This document shows positions 17,515-25,912 of a DNA stretch of 35,551 bases, piece after piece. The notes beneath the pieces are model-generated. The model was not told where the DNA came from. It saw only the letters and a list, made by a program, of their open reading frames with translations, and made no database searches. The DNA lies in contig CAJWAO010000016.1 in the NCBI GenBank assembly GCA_913020765.1, positions 1-35,551 on the forward strand. The letters are read 5' to 3'. A program made the translations under genes and the position numbers. Origin of the DNA: an uncultured Flavobacteriales bacterium (GTDB lineage Bacteria; Bacteroidota; Bacteroidia; Flavobacteriales_D; Crocinitomicaceae). How positions within the stretch are numbered: position 1 is the first letter of the stretch; each line of letters opens with the position of its first letter.

Positions 17515-18273
17515 TTATTGGGCTACGAATCTATATTTAATGATACCTGATTGGGTATGAGTTGCAACAGAGGAATAATTAAATCGTGATTTCTTGGCAT
17601 ATTCTACCGCTTTTTTTAGCATACAATCCGACGCTCCATTTGACAATGTGGCATTTACTTGAGCATGCACCACATTTCCATTCCTATTCACTTTTATTTG
17701 AACCACAACTAGACCATTCGAGTTTTTACCACAGGTGTATCCCGGATTCCTAACATACCAATTATCGTTCTTAAAAGCTTTTCTGCCCGACAATTCAAAC
17801 TCTACCATAACATTACCCGAAAACTGATTCTGTGATACATCTTTCATACTAGATTTTGACTCAGCTTCTCTTGCCAACTGCTCAAGACGAGCATTATGTT
17901 CATCTTGAAGTTGATTACGCCGCTCTTGCTCACCTGTGCTCTCGAAAAGTTGGCGTTCTATTTCTTTGGCATTTTGCTCAGGATCCCCTTCATAGACACT
18001 CTCAGACCAATCATCCGATGAAGAAGACCTTTGATCGTTTGTATTTCGAGAGACAGAAGAAACCTCACCACCGGAAAAATTTTCGCTCTCAATATTATTT
18101 GCGGTCAATTCAATATCCTCTTGGACTATTTCAGAGTAAGTATCAAAGGACTTTATCTGCCTGTAATCGGGAAATGAAGAAATTTGCAGGTACATAAAAA
18201 CGAACAAATAAACACCGAGACATGCGAGCAATGCCAATAAAACGTGTTCAGGTTTGTCCTTATTTAAAAACAT
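17515..18273 (-). CDS. TonB-like energy transducer/periplasmic protein
   Basis: A 252-residue protein anchored by one N-terminal inner-membrane helix (residues ~9-30), followed by a long acidic, serine-rich and then coiled-coil-prone periplasmic stretch (~50-145, rich in Glu, Gln and Arg) and a compact C-terminal domain. The end resembles the TonB C-terminal fold: NGLVVVQIKVNRNGNVVHAQV, then CMLKKAVEYAKKSRFNYS. TonB proteins pass inner-membrane energy to outer-membrane transporters, but the Pro-rich linker of classical TonB is replaced here by coiled coil, and no ExbB/ExbD genes are adjacent. It starts 2 bp after the WG-repeat gene stop, so the two are co-transcribed. Confidence 0.72.
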   Translation of the reverse strand: MFLNKDKPEHVLLALLACLGVYLFVFMYLQISSFPDYRQIKSFDTYSEIVQEDIELTANNIESENFSGGEVSSVSRNTNDQRSSSSDDWSESVYEGDPEQNAKEIERQLFESTGEQERRNQLQDEHNARLEQLAREAESKSSMKDVSQNQFSGNVMVEFELSGRKAFKNDNWYVRNPGYTCGKNSNGLVVVQIKVNRNGNVVHAQVNATLSNGASDCMLKKAVEYAKKSRFNYSSVATHTQSGIIKYRFVAQ

Positions 18274-18275
18274 GA

Positions 18276-20402
18276 TTACTGCATGATTAATTTACCATCT
18301 GAAAGTCTAAAATACCCTATTTTATTTTTAATTTTTACCAATAAATGGTTCTTTGATAAACGTTTAACACTGGTAAAGCCCTTTGTTGACACTAGCGCAC
18401 CAGCACTATTCATGATATAATGCAAATCTTCTCCACAACCAACAGTCACAAAATAGTTTTTAAACTTTTTTATTGACCTATATACGGGAGGAAATAATGA
18501 ATTCAGCTGGGCATCCATCATGCCATACTTTCCATTTTCATTATACAAGACAAAACCATCACCCATAGCATCAATAGAGGTGAATACTGAGGGGGTGATA
18601 CTATCTAAATCGCGACTCATAACAGACCAAGTATTACCTGACCTTACTCCATATGGCCCCTCTAAATAAATGAGCTGCTCGAAGTTCGGAGGAGATTTGT
18701 AATTGCCAAGTGTATCAATCACTCCGAAAAGACCATCAGATTTTACAATTGCATATCCTCTATGAAATAAACCAGAATGTATCATGCCTACGAAAGGCTC
18801 GAAATTAAAATCGATAACCTCCTGACCTTTACTATTTAAATAACCAACACCAGATTCTTTTTGAGCTAGGGAGTATCCGTCATGTACTGAAGAAATAAAT
18901 CCATAAATCGAATCAGTCATTATTGTATTCGAATCGCTTATTATCTTTAGCTCATTCTTCAGTTCTGCTACAAATGAATCATCACCGAATTTATAAATTT
19001 CTCCATATGAAATAGACATCACCTCTTTTAGCTCACAATTGGAATCGGGTTTGTATAATCCTACTTTCATCCCATCAGCAGCATAGGTAAGGTAATAATT
19101 TGAATGCAATAGCTCAAGTTCAGAAGACTCAAAAAACATGGGAGCTGAAGAGTTAATACAATACAATTCTGATTGCTCACCCTGATACAATGAATAATAA
19201 AGTGAATCGATATCAATAATCTGCGTATAATTTACGGCGTGACGAATGGAGCCATCTCTATTTAAAAGCCCGAACAATCCATTTGAAGAAACAAGAATCA
19301 ATGAATTTTCAAGCAATTCAATCTCATCATAAATAAATGGAACAATTTCAACTCCTCTTTTATCGATAACGCCGTATTGCCCATCGATGCCTACCACCGC
19401 ATAACCTTGACTGAAAAACGTCGGTTCCTCAAACTCATTCCTTGGGGGGATAACCCATTCCCCTACTTCATTTGCATAACCAAATGTGCTTTCAAAAACG
19501 GAAGAATCTTGAAAAGGATAAAGCCGCAAATTAGATAGACGAATATCCTCTGCCAATTCCTCCTTATAAGGGTATTCAGGATAACTTCTTGCGAACACAT
19601 TTAGCAAAGCAGGATGGTAGTAATTTGTTTCCAACTTATAGATGCTTTCCCATGCTCGCCGAATATTTCTATTAGACGGATATTTTTGAATAAAGGAAAG
19701 GTATAAGTCTACATCACTTTTATTGAAAAACTGATATAAAGAGTCCTGCATTGGTCCTATAAAACGGTTGTCTGGATGGGCGTCGATAAATGCAGCTAAC
19801 TCCGCCTCTGTATTTGTCTTGACACCGTTACGTAACTCAAGGCTGTCACGTAATGCATTGAGCTTTGACTTAAATAATGTCTGTGGGTATTTATTCAGAA
19901 GCGCTTGTATATCTTCTGTTGATGCGCTTATTTGCGCATTAATGTAAAATAAAGAGTCTCTTTTGTGTATTATTCGAGAAAGGTTTTTGTTCCATGGCTG
20001 TGTATGCAGCAGCAAATCAAAACATTGAGGTTCATTTACTAAGTTACAACGTTCATAAAATAGATCACCAAGTATCTCTTTTTGCCGCTCAAGTGATTTT
20101 TTAACAATGCCATAGGATGCCAATTTAGAAAGTGATTTCTCAGAAACATCAGCCCATGTATCTTCAGCTATGAGAAGATATTTAAGAGAGGAGTCAATAT
20201 TCAAATATGATGGCTCAGTGTAACATAAGGATAAACCGAGCGCAGACTGAGCTGGATATCTTTTTATTTTTTTATCAAAGCCCTTTTGAGCAGAGTACAG
20301 ATCCTTCTTGACCAATTTTGAATAAGATTTATAAACGCTCTGAGATTTCGCACTAAAAAGTACAGTAAACAAAATGAAGTGTAGACAAATAACTTTAACC
20401 AC
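18276..20402 (-). CDS. Secreted WG-repeat protein of unknown function
   Basis: A 708-residue exported protein with a short signal peptide (ending near AKSQS). The N-terminal ~270 residues are helical and repetitive (for example FIDAHPDNRFIGPMQDSLY followed by FIQKYPSNRNIRRAWESIY), reminiscent of TPR-like repeats. The rest consists of WG (KWG) repeats such as GYAVVGIDGQYGVIDKRG, NGLFGLLNRDG, GYAIVKSDGLFGVIDTLG and ENGKYGMMDAQ. WG repeats form beta-propeller-like or solenoid surfaces often seen in exported bacterial proteins. The start codon is GTG; no in-frame ATG precedes the signal. It is 33 bp downstream of nadE and 2 bp upstream of the TonB-like gene. Confidence 0.82.
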   Translation of the reverse strand: MVKVICLHFILFTVLFSAKSQSVYKSYSKLVKKDLYSAQKGFDKKIKRYPAQSALGLSLCYTEPSYLNIDSSLKYLLIAEDTWADVSEKSLSKLASYGIVKKSLERQKEILGDLFYERCNLVNEPQCFDLLLHTQPWNKNLSRIIHKRDSLFYINAQISASTEDIQALLNKYPQTLFKSKLNALRDSLELRNGVKTNTEAELAAFIDAHPDNRFIGPMQDSLYQFFNKSDVDLYLSFIQKYPSNRNIRRAWESIYKLETNYYHPALLNVFARSYPEYPYKEELAEDIRLSNLRLYPFQDSSVFESTFGYANEVGEWVIPPRNEFEEPTFFSQGYAVVGIDGQYGVIDKRGVEIVPFIYDEIELLENSLILVSSNGLFGLLNRDGSIRHAVNYTQIIDIDSLYYSLYQGEQSELYCINSSAPMFFESSELELLHSNYYLTYAADGMKVGLYKPDSNCELKEVMSISYGEIYKFGDDSFVAELKNELKIISDSNTIMTDSIYGFISSVHDGYSLAQKESGVGYLNSKGQEVIDFNFEPFVGMIHSGLFHRGYAIVKSDGLFGVIDTLGNYKSPPNFEQLIYLEGPYGVRSGNTWSVMSRDLDSITPSVFTSIDAMGDGFVLYNENGKYGMMDAQLNSLFPPVYRSIKKFKNYFVTVGCGEDLHYIMNSAGALVSTKGFTSVKRLSKNHLLVKIKNKIGYFRLSDGKLIMQ

Positions 20403-20435
20403 AAACAGAAATTATCAAATATTATACCTTAATCA

Positions 20436-21206
20436 CTAAGCTTTTAAATCTTCAGGTATTTGACAGACAGGTATAGGTTCCATCTTATGCTTATTCGAAG
20501 CGTTAAATCCTCTGTAAATAGACAATACCTCTTGTTTTCTGGTACTTAAATCAGCTTCATTACCATCGAAACCCATTGCCCATTCAAGTTCTTTATACGT
20601 TGCGCCTATTTGATCTTCATCTCTACGACCATCTCCCCACAAACCATCAGTTGGAGCAGCATTTTGAATTCCCTCGATAACGTTTAAGCATTTGCCTAAG
20701 GCAAAAACTTCTGTCTTATTCAAATCTGCAATCGGGCTGAGATCAACCCCTCCATCACCATATTTGGTATAAAATCCGATACCAAAATCTTCCACCTTAT
20801 TTCCTGTTCCCGCAACGAGAAGACCATTTGCCTGAGCAACCGCATACAGGGTCATCATTCGGAGTCTAGCTCGGCTATTAGCCAATGAAAGGCCGTTGGA
20901 TTCAATATCAAAAGGCATGACGTTCTCAAAAGATTCAAAAACAGAAGATAAATTTAATTCATGGCTTGAAACATTTGAATATCTCTTTTTCAAATTATCG
21001 ATATGCGCTTCAGCTCGAGCATACTCTTTTTCACTTTGTCTGATAGGCATGTTCAAGACAAGCACTTTCTTGTGTGTTTCTGCGCAAAGAATAGATGTAA
21101 CAGCAGAGTCTATGCCACCTGAGACACCAATTACGAAACCCTCTGTATTGCTTACATCAGAGTAGGCCTTCAGCCAAGAAACGATATGTGCTTTAACTTT
21201 TTCCAA
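20436..21206 (-). CDS. nadE: Ammonia-dependent NAD+ synthetase
   Basis: A 256-residue cytoplasmic enzyme that amidates deamido-NAD+ using ATP and ammonia. The N-type ATP pyrophosphatase loop is SGGIDS at 29-34; GTGNKVEDFGIGFYTKYGDGG and DLSPIADLNKTEVFALG are the adenylation-site motifs. It lacks a glutaminase domain, so this is the short ammonia-dependent form. The only start that keeps the usual N-terminus is TTG at 21206; the upstream frame closes at the stop codon of the preceding barrel gene. It is 12 bp from that gene. nadE next to gldB-gldC is an arrangement I recall from flavobacterial genomes. Confidence 0.95.
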   Translation of the reverse strand: MEKVKAHIVSWLKAYSDVSNTEGFVIGVSGGIDSAVTSILCAETHKKVLVLNMPIRQSEKEYARAEAHIDNLKKRYSNVSSHELNLSSVFESFENVMPFDIESNGLSLANSRARLRMMTLYAVAQANGLLVAGTGNKVEDFGIGFYTKYGDGGVDLSPIADLNKTEVFALGKCLNVIEGIQNAAPTDGLWGDGRRDEDQIGATYKELEWAMGFDGNEADLSTRKQEVLSIYRGFNASNKHKMEPIPVCQIPEDLKA

Positions 21207-21218
21207 TGAACAAAACTT

Positions 21219-22058
21219 TTAGAATAAAATAGATAGCTTAAAAATCAATTGATTTTGACGTGCAGACGCAGAGTAATAATTGCGCGTTGGAGGCATAACG
21301 AATTCGGTACCAATATTGTACATGGTTTTATTGGTATCTTTTCTATTCAGGAAAAAGGGTGTAATACCATAAAAATAGCCTGCCTCAAGCACTAAGCAAG
21401 TTGATCCAACAAAATTCCATTCAGCACCTGCACTTAAGCCAATACTACCGTTATAAAGAAACATTTCACCTGGAGATCGCATTAAAGAGGTTGAAAGATT
21501 GGTACCGTTTGGAATGCCAAGTGTAGTAGCAAAGCCATCATCAGTAATGTTGTGGGACAACAAGAACGAATTTCGAATACCAAACTTGCCAAAATACCTA
21601 AAATCCCCTATGAAATTTGTTCTGAACAACAACATCAAAGGAATCGTTAATTTCGTTGTGGAAACTTTCCTCGAAACAAGTTGCATCGTCTCATAATCAT
21701 CCTCATTGGCGGCCTCTGCATTCGTTAAAATAACGTCGTCTTGCAAGTAATCAATATAAGTATAAGTTGCTGCTCCAGAGGAATTAGGCTTGTATGAGTT
21801 GTTTCCGAAATCAAACTCGATACCAGTTGCAACAGCTAGGTTCTGCGAAGATTTCAGCGCAGAATGTAAATTGAGACCTATACTCAAAATCGAGCCGCCT
21901 CCATCTGTTTCAATTTTATTTGAGCTTGGAGATAAAAAATTTGCACCAGCGTTGAAGGTCAAACCGGCCTGTACCGTTTTGTCTTCAGCAGATTGACTAA
22001 AAATAAATATTGGTAAAAATAAAACTCCCGAAACAAGTATTGGTAGAATGTTTTTCAT
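21219..22058 (-). CDS. Outer-membrane beta-barrel protein (PorT-like)
   Basis: A 279-residue exported protein: signal peptide MKNILPILVSGVLFLPIFIFS, then alternating amphipathic strands (for example LTFNAGANFLSP, LTIPLMLLFRTNF, FRYFGKFGIRNSFLLSHN, GLSAGAEWNFVG) and a terminal strand NQLIFKLSILF ending in Phe, the usual outer-membrane insertion signal. This fits the PorT-like/OMP_b-brl proteins of Bacteroidota. Role unknown. It heads the - strand run with nadE, and its upstream region is shared with divergent gldB. Confidence 0.8.
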   Translation of the reverse strand: MKNILPILVSGVLFLPIFIFSQSAEDKTVQAGLTFNAGANFLSPSSNKIETDGGGSILSIGLNLHSALKSSQNLAVATGIEFDFGNNSYKPNSSGAATYTYIDYLQDDVILTNAEAANEDDYETMQLVSRKVSTTKLTIPLMLLFRTNFIGDFRYFGKFGIRNSFLLSHNITDDGFATTLGIPNGTNLSTSLMRSPGEMFLYNGSIGLSAGAEWNFVGSTCLVLEAGYFYGITPFFLNRKDTNKTMYNIGTEFVMPPTRNYYSASARQNQLIFKLSILF

Positions 22059-22127
22059 GATAGAAACAGTATGATAAATGAGTATTGGTTACTTTTAACA
22101 AAAATAAAAATTCTCCCGAGGTAAATA

Positions 22128-23156
22128 ATGAAAAAAAAGATATTTTATTCCTCACTTATCGGCTTAGGATTAATGCTCTTGTGGTTTACTATTAGCCCCT
22201 TGAACAAAGCAAAACCCTTGGATGCAAGTGAAGCCAGAATAAAAATGAATTTTGAGCGCATCACCCCCACTGCACTTATACATGCAAAGGTGAATCGCAA
22301 CCGTCTGTTTAATGAATTTCCTGAAGTAAGCCCCTACCTACTAGAGTTTTGCTACGGTGTAAATTTAAAAACCGATAGCAGTTTATCGAAATCACTAATT
22401 GCATTTTGCGAGCAAGATTATATTTCAAAAACCGAAACCGAGCTGGATACGCGATTTTCAGATTTAAAGAACCACAAAAAAAGAATTAGAGGTGGCTTTT
22501 CCCGTTTAAAAAATATTTTCGACACCCTACAGACACCGAAAGAAATTGTATTTGCAAACACAAACTTCAACTACAATGCGACCTGCTACTATGAATCAAT
22601 TCTAGTTGGTCTCGAGAGATATCTTGGCGGTGAGCACAAGCTTATTCTTGAATCGTTAAATCCATCAGACTTCCCTGAATGGATTCGAAATGGCATGAAC
22701 GAAAAGTTCATGGACAGAGATGTTTTATCGGCTTGGATTTCGACAAGGCTATTTAAAGAAAGTCATGGATACCATATTGAAGAAATGATTCGCTGGGGAA
22801 AAATCCACGTTGTCACAGAAATGTGTTTAAGATTGAACAATGAGAATATTCCATCAAGTGAGGTATTGAGATGGTCAAATGAACAATACAAATGGGCTAC
22901 GAGTAATGAATTGAAATTTTGGAAATACTTAATGGATGAAAATCTATTGTTTGATAGTAATGAAAAAAATAGAGCTTACCTTCTAAACAATGGACCTTAC
23001 ACAATCGGTTTACCAGAGGAAAGTCCAGATAGGATGGGCCAATTTTTAGGGTATAAAATAGTATTGAATTACCTTCAAAACAATGACATCAAGCTTAAAA
23101 AACTTTTAGAAATCGACTACAAAACAATGTTAAAAGCATACAATCCACAAGAATAA
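22128..23156 (+). CDS. gldB: Gliding motility protein GldB, without lipobox cysteine
   Basis: A 342-residue homolog of GldB, a protein required for flavobacterial gliding and linked to T9SS function. Supporting features are the family-like FANTNFNYNATCYYESILVGLERYLG (split here: FANTNFNY at 142-149, GLERYLG at 161-167), the NEKFM/ISTRLFKE region and direct linkage to gldC. The typical GldB is a lipoprotein. This one begins with a hydrophobic segment (residues ~5-21) but has no cysteine before residue 75, so it would be anchored by an uncleaved helix or exported by a non-lipoprotein signal. A GAGG sequence precedes the ATG. The stop is 2 bp from gldC. Confidence 0.82.
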   Translation: MKKKIFYSSLIGLGLMLLWFTISPLNKAKPLDASEARIKMNFERITPTALIHAKVNRNRLFNEFPEVSPYLLEFCYGVNLKTDSSLSKSLIAFCEQDYISKTETELDTRFSDLKNHKKRIRGGFSRLKNIFDTLQTPKEIVFANTNFNYNATCYYESILVGLERYLGGEHKLILESLNPSDFPEWIRNGMNEKFMDRDVLSAWISTRLFKESHGYHIEEMIRWGKIHVVTEMCLRLNNENIPSSEVLRWSNEQYKWATSNELKFWKYLMDENLLFDSNEKNRAYLLNNGPYTIGLPEESPDRMGQFLGYKIVLNYLQNNDIKLKKLLEIDYKTMLKAYNPQE

Positions 23157-23158
23157 CT

Positions 23159-23488
23159 ATGAAATCATCTGAAATTAAGATCAATGTTGATTTAAACGAA
23201 AACAACCTACCGACCAAAATAAAATGGAGTGCCGAAGATGGAAGTGTAAACAATAAAGATGCTGCGGCTTTCCTCCTTTCTATATGGGACGCCAATGCAA
23301 AAAACACCATGAAAATTGACCTATGGACAAAAGATATGACAATTGAAGAAATGAAACAGTTCTTTCACCAATCTCTTTTATCTATGGCTGACACTTTTGA
23401 GAAAGCTACGGGTGAGAATCTAATTTGTGAAGACTTAAGAGATTATTGCTATCATTTTGCTGAAAAAATGGAAATACTGCCCGAATGA
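23159..23488 (+). CDS. gldC: Gliding motility protein GldC
   Basis: A 109-residue cytoplasmic-looking protein with the GldC pattern: an N-terminal strand SEIKINVDLNENNLPTKIKW, then IDLWTKDMTIEEMKQFFHQ and LLSMADTFEKATG, ending in a DYCYHFAEKM helix. Length is standard. GldC accompanies GldB in gliding Bacteroidota and improves gliding efficiency; its biochemical role is not known. It overlaps the downstream DUF2797 gene by 4 bp (ATGA). Confidence 0.93.
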   Translation: MKSSEIKINVDLNENNLPTKIKWSAEDGSVNNKDAAAFLLSIWDANAKNTMKIDLWTKDMTIEEMKQFFHQSLLSMADTFEKATGENLICEDLRDYCYHFAEKMEILPE

Positions 23489-24282
23489 AAATTACACTTT
23501 CGAAAATGAATACCAAACATGAAGCACCTATTGCATATGAGCTGGGCTTTGATGAATCCAAGATAAATTTAAATTCTCTGATACACAAGGAAATTAGCAT
23601 TTGCTGGGATGGTGTAATCATATGTAGAAAATGTGCAAAAAAAACAAAAAAAAGTTTTGGAGAAGGATTTTGCTATCCATGCTTCATGAGTGCGCCAGAG
23701 GCAAGCCCGTGCATACTAAAGCCCGAACTTTGTCAAGCGCACCTTGGAATGGGAAGGGACTTAGAATATGAAGAAAAAAATCACAACAAACCCCATGCTG
23801 TTTATCTTGCCGCAACTGATAAAGTCAAAGTCGGTGTTACAAGAACTACACAAATACCAACACGCTGGATTGATCAAGGTGCAAATAAAGCAATTGTCTT
23901 GGCGATCGTACCATACAGGCATCTTGCCGGGGTACTTGAAGTGGCTTTAAAATCAATTTATTCAGACAAAACCAATTGGCGAAATATGCTAAAAAACGAA
24001 ATAGACGATACCATAGATTTGGAAGAGGAAAAGTGGTCCTGCTATGAAATGTTGCCAAGCGACCTTCAACAATACTTCATCGAAGATGATAGGATTTATA
24101 ATTTCCTTTATCCAGCGGAAAATTATCCTTTGAAAATAAGCTCAATAAACCTTCAAAAAACACCATCAATTCAAGGAATATTGACAGCTATTAAGGGCCA
24201 ATACCTTATTTTTGACAACGAAAATGTTTTTAATGTCAGGAGGCATACAAGCTATGAAATAGAATTGAATGTAAATGAGTAA
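23485..24282 (+). CDS. DUF2797 family protein with zinc ribbon
   Basis: A 265-residue protein matching the uncharacterised DUF2797 family. A zinc-ribbon-like CxxC-x12-CxxC is formed by C47, C50, C63 and C66, with additional C76, C83 and H86. Residues ~104-170 (HAVYLAATDKVKVGVTR, then TRWIDQGA and LEVALKSIYSDKTNW) read like a GIY-YIG-type or T5orf172-type module: two short strands, an arginine (R127) and a later glutamate (E152). Nuclease activity is inference only. It overlaps gldC by 4 bp and the GtrA-like gene by 8 bp, so it belongs to the gld operon. Confidence 0.82.
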   Translation: MKITLSKMNTKHEAPIAYELGFDESKINLNSLIHKEISICWDGVIICRKCAKKTKKSFGEGFCYPCFMSAPEASPCILKPELCQAHLGMGRDLEYEEKNHNKPHAVYLAATDKVKVGVTRTTQIPTRWIDQGANKAIVLAIVPYRHLAGVLEVALKSIYSDKTNWRNMLKNEIDDTIDLEEEKWSCYEMLPSDLQQYFIEDDRIYNFLYPAENYPLKISSINLQKTPSIQGILTAIKGQYLIFDNENVFNVRRHTSYEIELNVNE

Positions 24283-24745
24283 TCTGATCAGAAAATTTCT
24301 TGACCTGTTCTACCCTATCGTCTCTAAAATATTTGACAAAACAACCTATTATTATGCCGCCTGTGGTACGGGAAATCTAGTACTTAGCTGGATACTTTTC
24401 TTCTTATTTTATCAATTTGTTTTCGAGAAAAAACTTTGGCATATTTCATTTATAAATTTCACGTTTACACCGTATACGCTCAGTGCTTTCTCTTGCTTTA
24501 TCATTTCATTCACACTAGGTTTTTTAATGATGAAATATGTTGTTTTTACCCAAAGTGAGCTCAAAGGTAGAATTCAACTATTTCGTTATGGCATAAGCGC
24601 AATCATCACAAGTAGCGCAAATTTGGTCTTGTTGAAAACATTTGTAGAAATTTTTTATTTCTTTCCCTCTTTAGCAAATGTGCTATCCACATGCATCGTA
24701 GTGGTCATAAGCTATTTAATACAAAGGAACTTTACTTTTAAATAA
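24275..24745 (+). CDS. GtrA-like membrane protein
   Basis: A 156-residue protein with four transmembrane helices and the closing ISYLIQRNFTFK typical of GtrA-like proteins, which are thought to help move lipid-linked sugars across the inner membrane. Its ATG lies inside the end of the DUF2797 gene. Its stop directly abuts the stop of a convergent GT4 glycosyltransferase gene, which makes a glycan-related role plausible although the genes are on opposite strands. Confidence 0.85.
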   Translation: MSNLIRKFLDLFYPIVSKIFDKTTYYYAACGTGNLVLSWILFFLFYQFVFEKKLWHISFINFTFTPYTLSAFSCFIISFTLGFLMMKYVVFTQSELKGRIQLFRYGISAIITSSANLVLLKTFVEIFYFFPSLANVLSTCIVVVISYLIQRNFTFK

Positions 24746-25912
24746 CTAGACGATTGACCGGTAAATATTCGTGAATTTTTCTCCTACCTCTCCATAACTG
24801 AAATGATCCATTGCATACGACCGTATTTGCTTCGCGTCAAATTTAATTTCTCCGTTCATAAATGATACTATCGCATTGCCTAGCTCCTTCTCATCCTTAG
24901 GATTAACAAGAATACCATTCTCCTTTTTCACATGTTCCGGTATGCCATTAACATTCGATGAAATCACCGGCTTTCCAGACATCATTGACTCTGCAATTAC
25001 ACAAGGGAAATTCTCATAATTACTAAACATCAACAATGCATCATTTGAGGCAATCATATGTGCAATTTCTGTGGTTGTTTTAGTGGAATGGAAATCTATA
25101 CATTCAGCATTGCCTAATTCCCCGTGCAATTGCTTTGCATATTCTATATCTCCATCTGAAACTATATCAAGATGAATATTCTGATAGGTTAAGTATAGTG
25201 CATTGATTACCCGAATCATACCGGATAGGTTTTTAATACTATCTACACCTGTAGAAATGTGAATAAATCGGGATTTAGAGCGGGTTTCTTTTGCTGGTAA
25301 TTTAAATAGATTTTCGTCGACAACGTTACAAATAATTTGAAATGAATTATTTCCTGAAAGATTATAGAGACTCGTTTTAAGGTTTTTGCTCACAGGCATT
25401 AAAACTGAAGCTCCTTTTAAAACTATGCGACAAAGCCTTAAAATAGATTTGGGATATGCATGCTCAGTACCTACATGAAAACCACTTGAATTCTCTGTTA
25501 TAACATATGGAATTTTAAATCTCCATTTTAACCACAGTGCCCATATTCCGAGAGGGTAAACAATATTTAAATGTACAATATCTGGCTTTCCCATTATTTC
25601 AAGAACTTTACGATAACCCGACTTGAAGGCCTGACGATTTGAAAAAAAGTTCTTCAACCTACGAAAAAGTATAAAACCGCCCACCTGCTTGGGATAATAT
25701 ACAACAAGCTCGTCCAGCTCACTACGCTTTGTATGCACCAACCTGACAGAAGTATCAATGGTTGAAGGAAATATTGCTAGCGCTACGGCTCTATTCTGCA
25801 GCGCTATTGTATCGGCATGCTTTTGAACAAAATTACCTAGGGTTGGATTATAATCATTTGGATACCAAGAGCACAGGGTTAAAACTTTCAGTTTCTTTTC
25901 TTTATCTGCCAC
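24746..25912 (-). CDS. Family 4 glycosyltransferase
   Basis: A 388-residue GT-B glycosyltransferase. The N-terminal fold begins LKVLTLCSWYPNDYNPTLGN, and the donor-binding C-terminal half has NYENFPCVIAESMMSGKPVI with the conserved E-x7-E region and NVNGIPEHV. It transfers a sugar from a nucleotide sugar to a glycan or lipid acceptor in the cytoplasm; the acceptor is unknown. The start is GTG, sharing one base with the TAG of the cysteine desulfurase gene, so the two are coupled. Confidence 0.9.
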   Translation of the reverse strand: MADKEKKLKVLTLCSWYPNDYNPTLGNFVQKHADTIALQNRAVALAIFPSTIDTSVRLVHTKRSELDELVVYYPKQVGGFILFRRLKNFFSNRQAFKSGYRKVLEIMGKPDIVHLNIVYPLGIWALWLKWRFKIPYVITENSSGFHVGTEHAYPKSILRLCRIVLKGASVLMPVSKNLKTSLYNLSGNNSFQIICNVVDENLFKLPAKETRSKSRFIHISTGVDSIKNLSGMIRVINALYLTYQNIHLDIVSDGDIEYAKQLHGELGNAECIDFHSTKTTTEIAHMIASNDALLMFSNYENFPCVIAESMMSGKPVISSNVNGIPEHVKKENGILVNPKDEKELGNAIVSFMNGEIKFDAKQIRSYAMDHFSYGEVGEKFTNIYRSIV

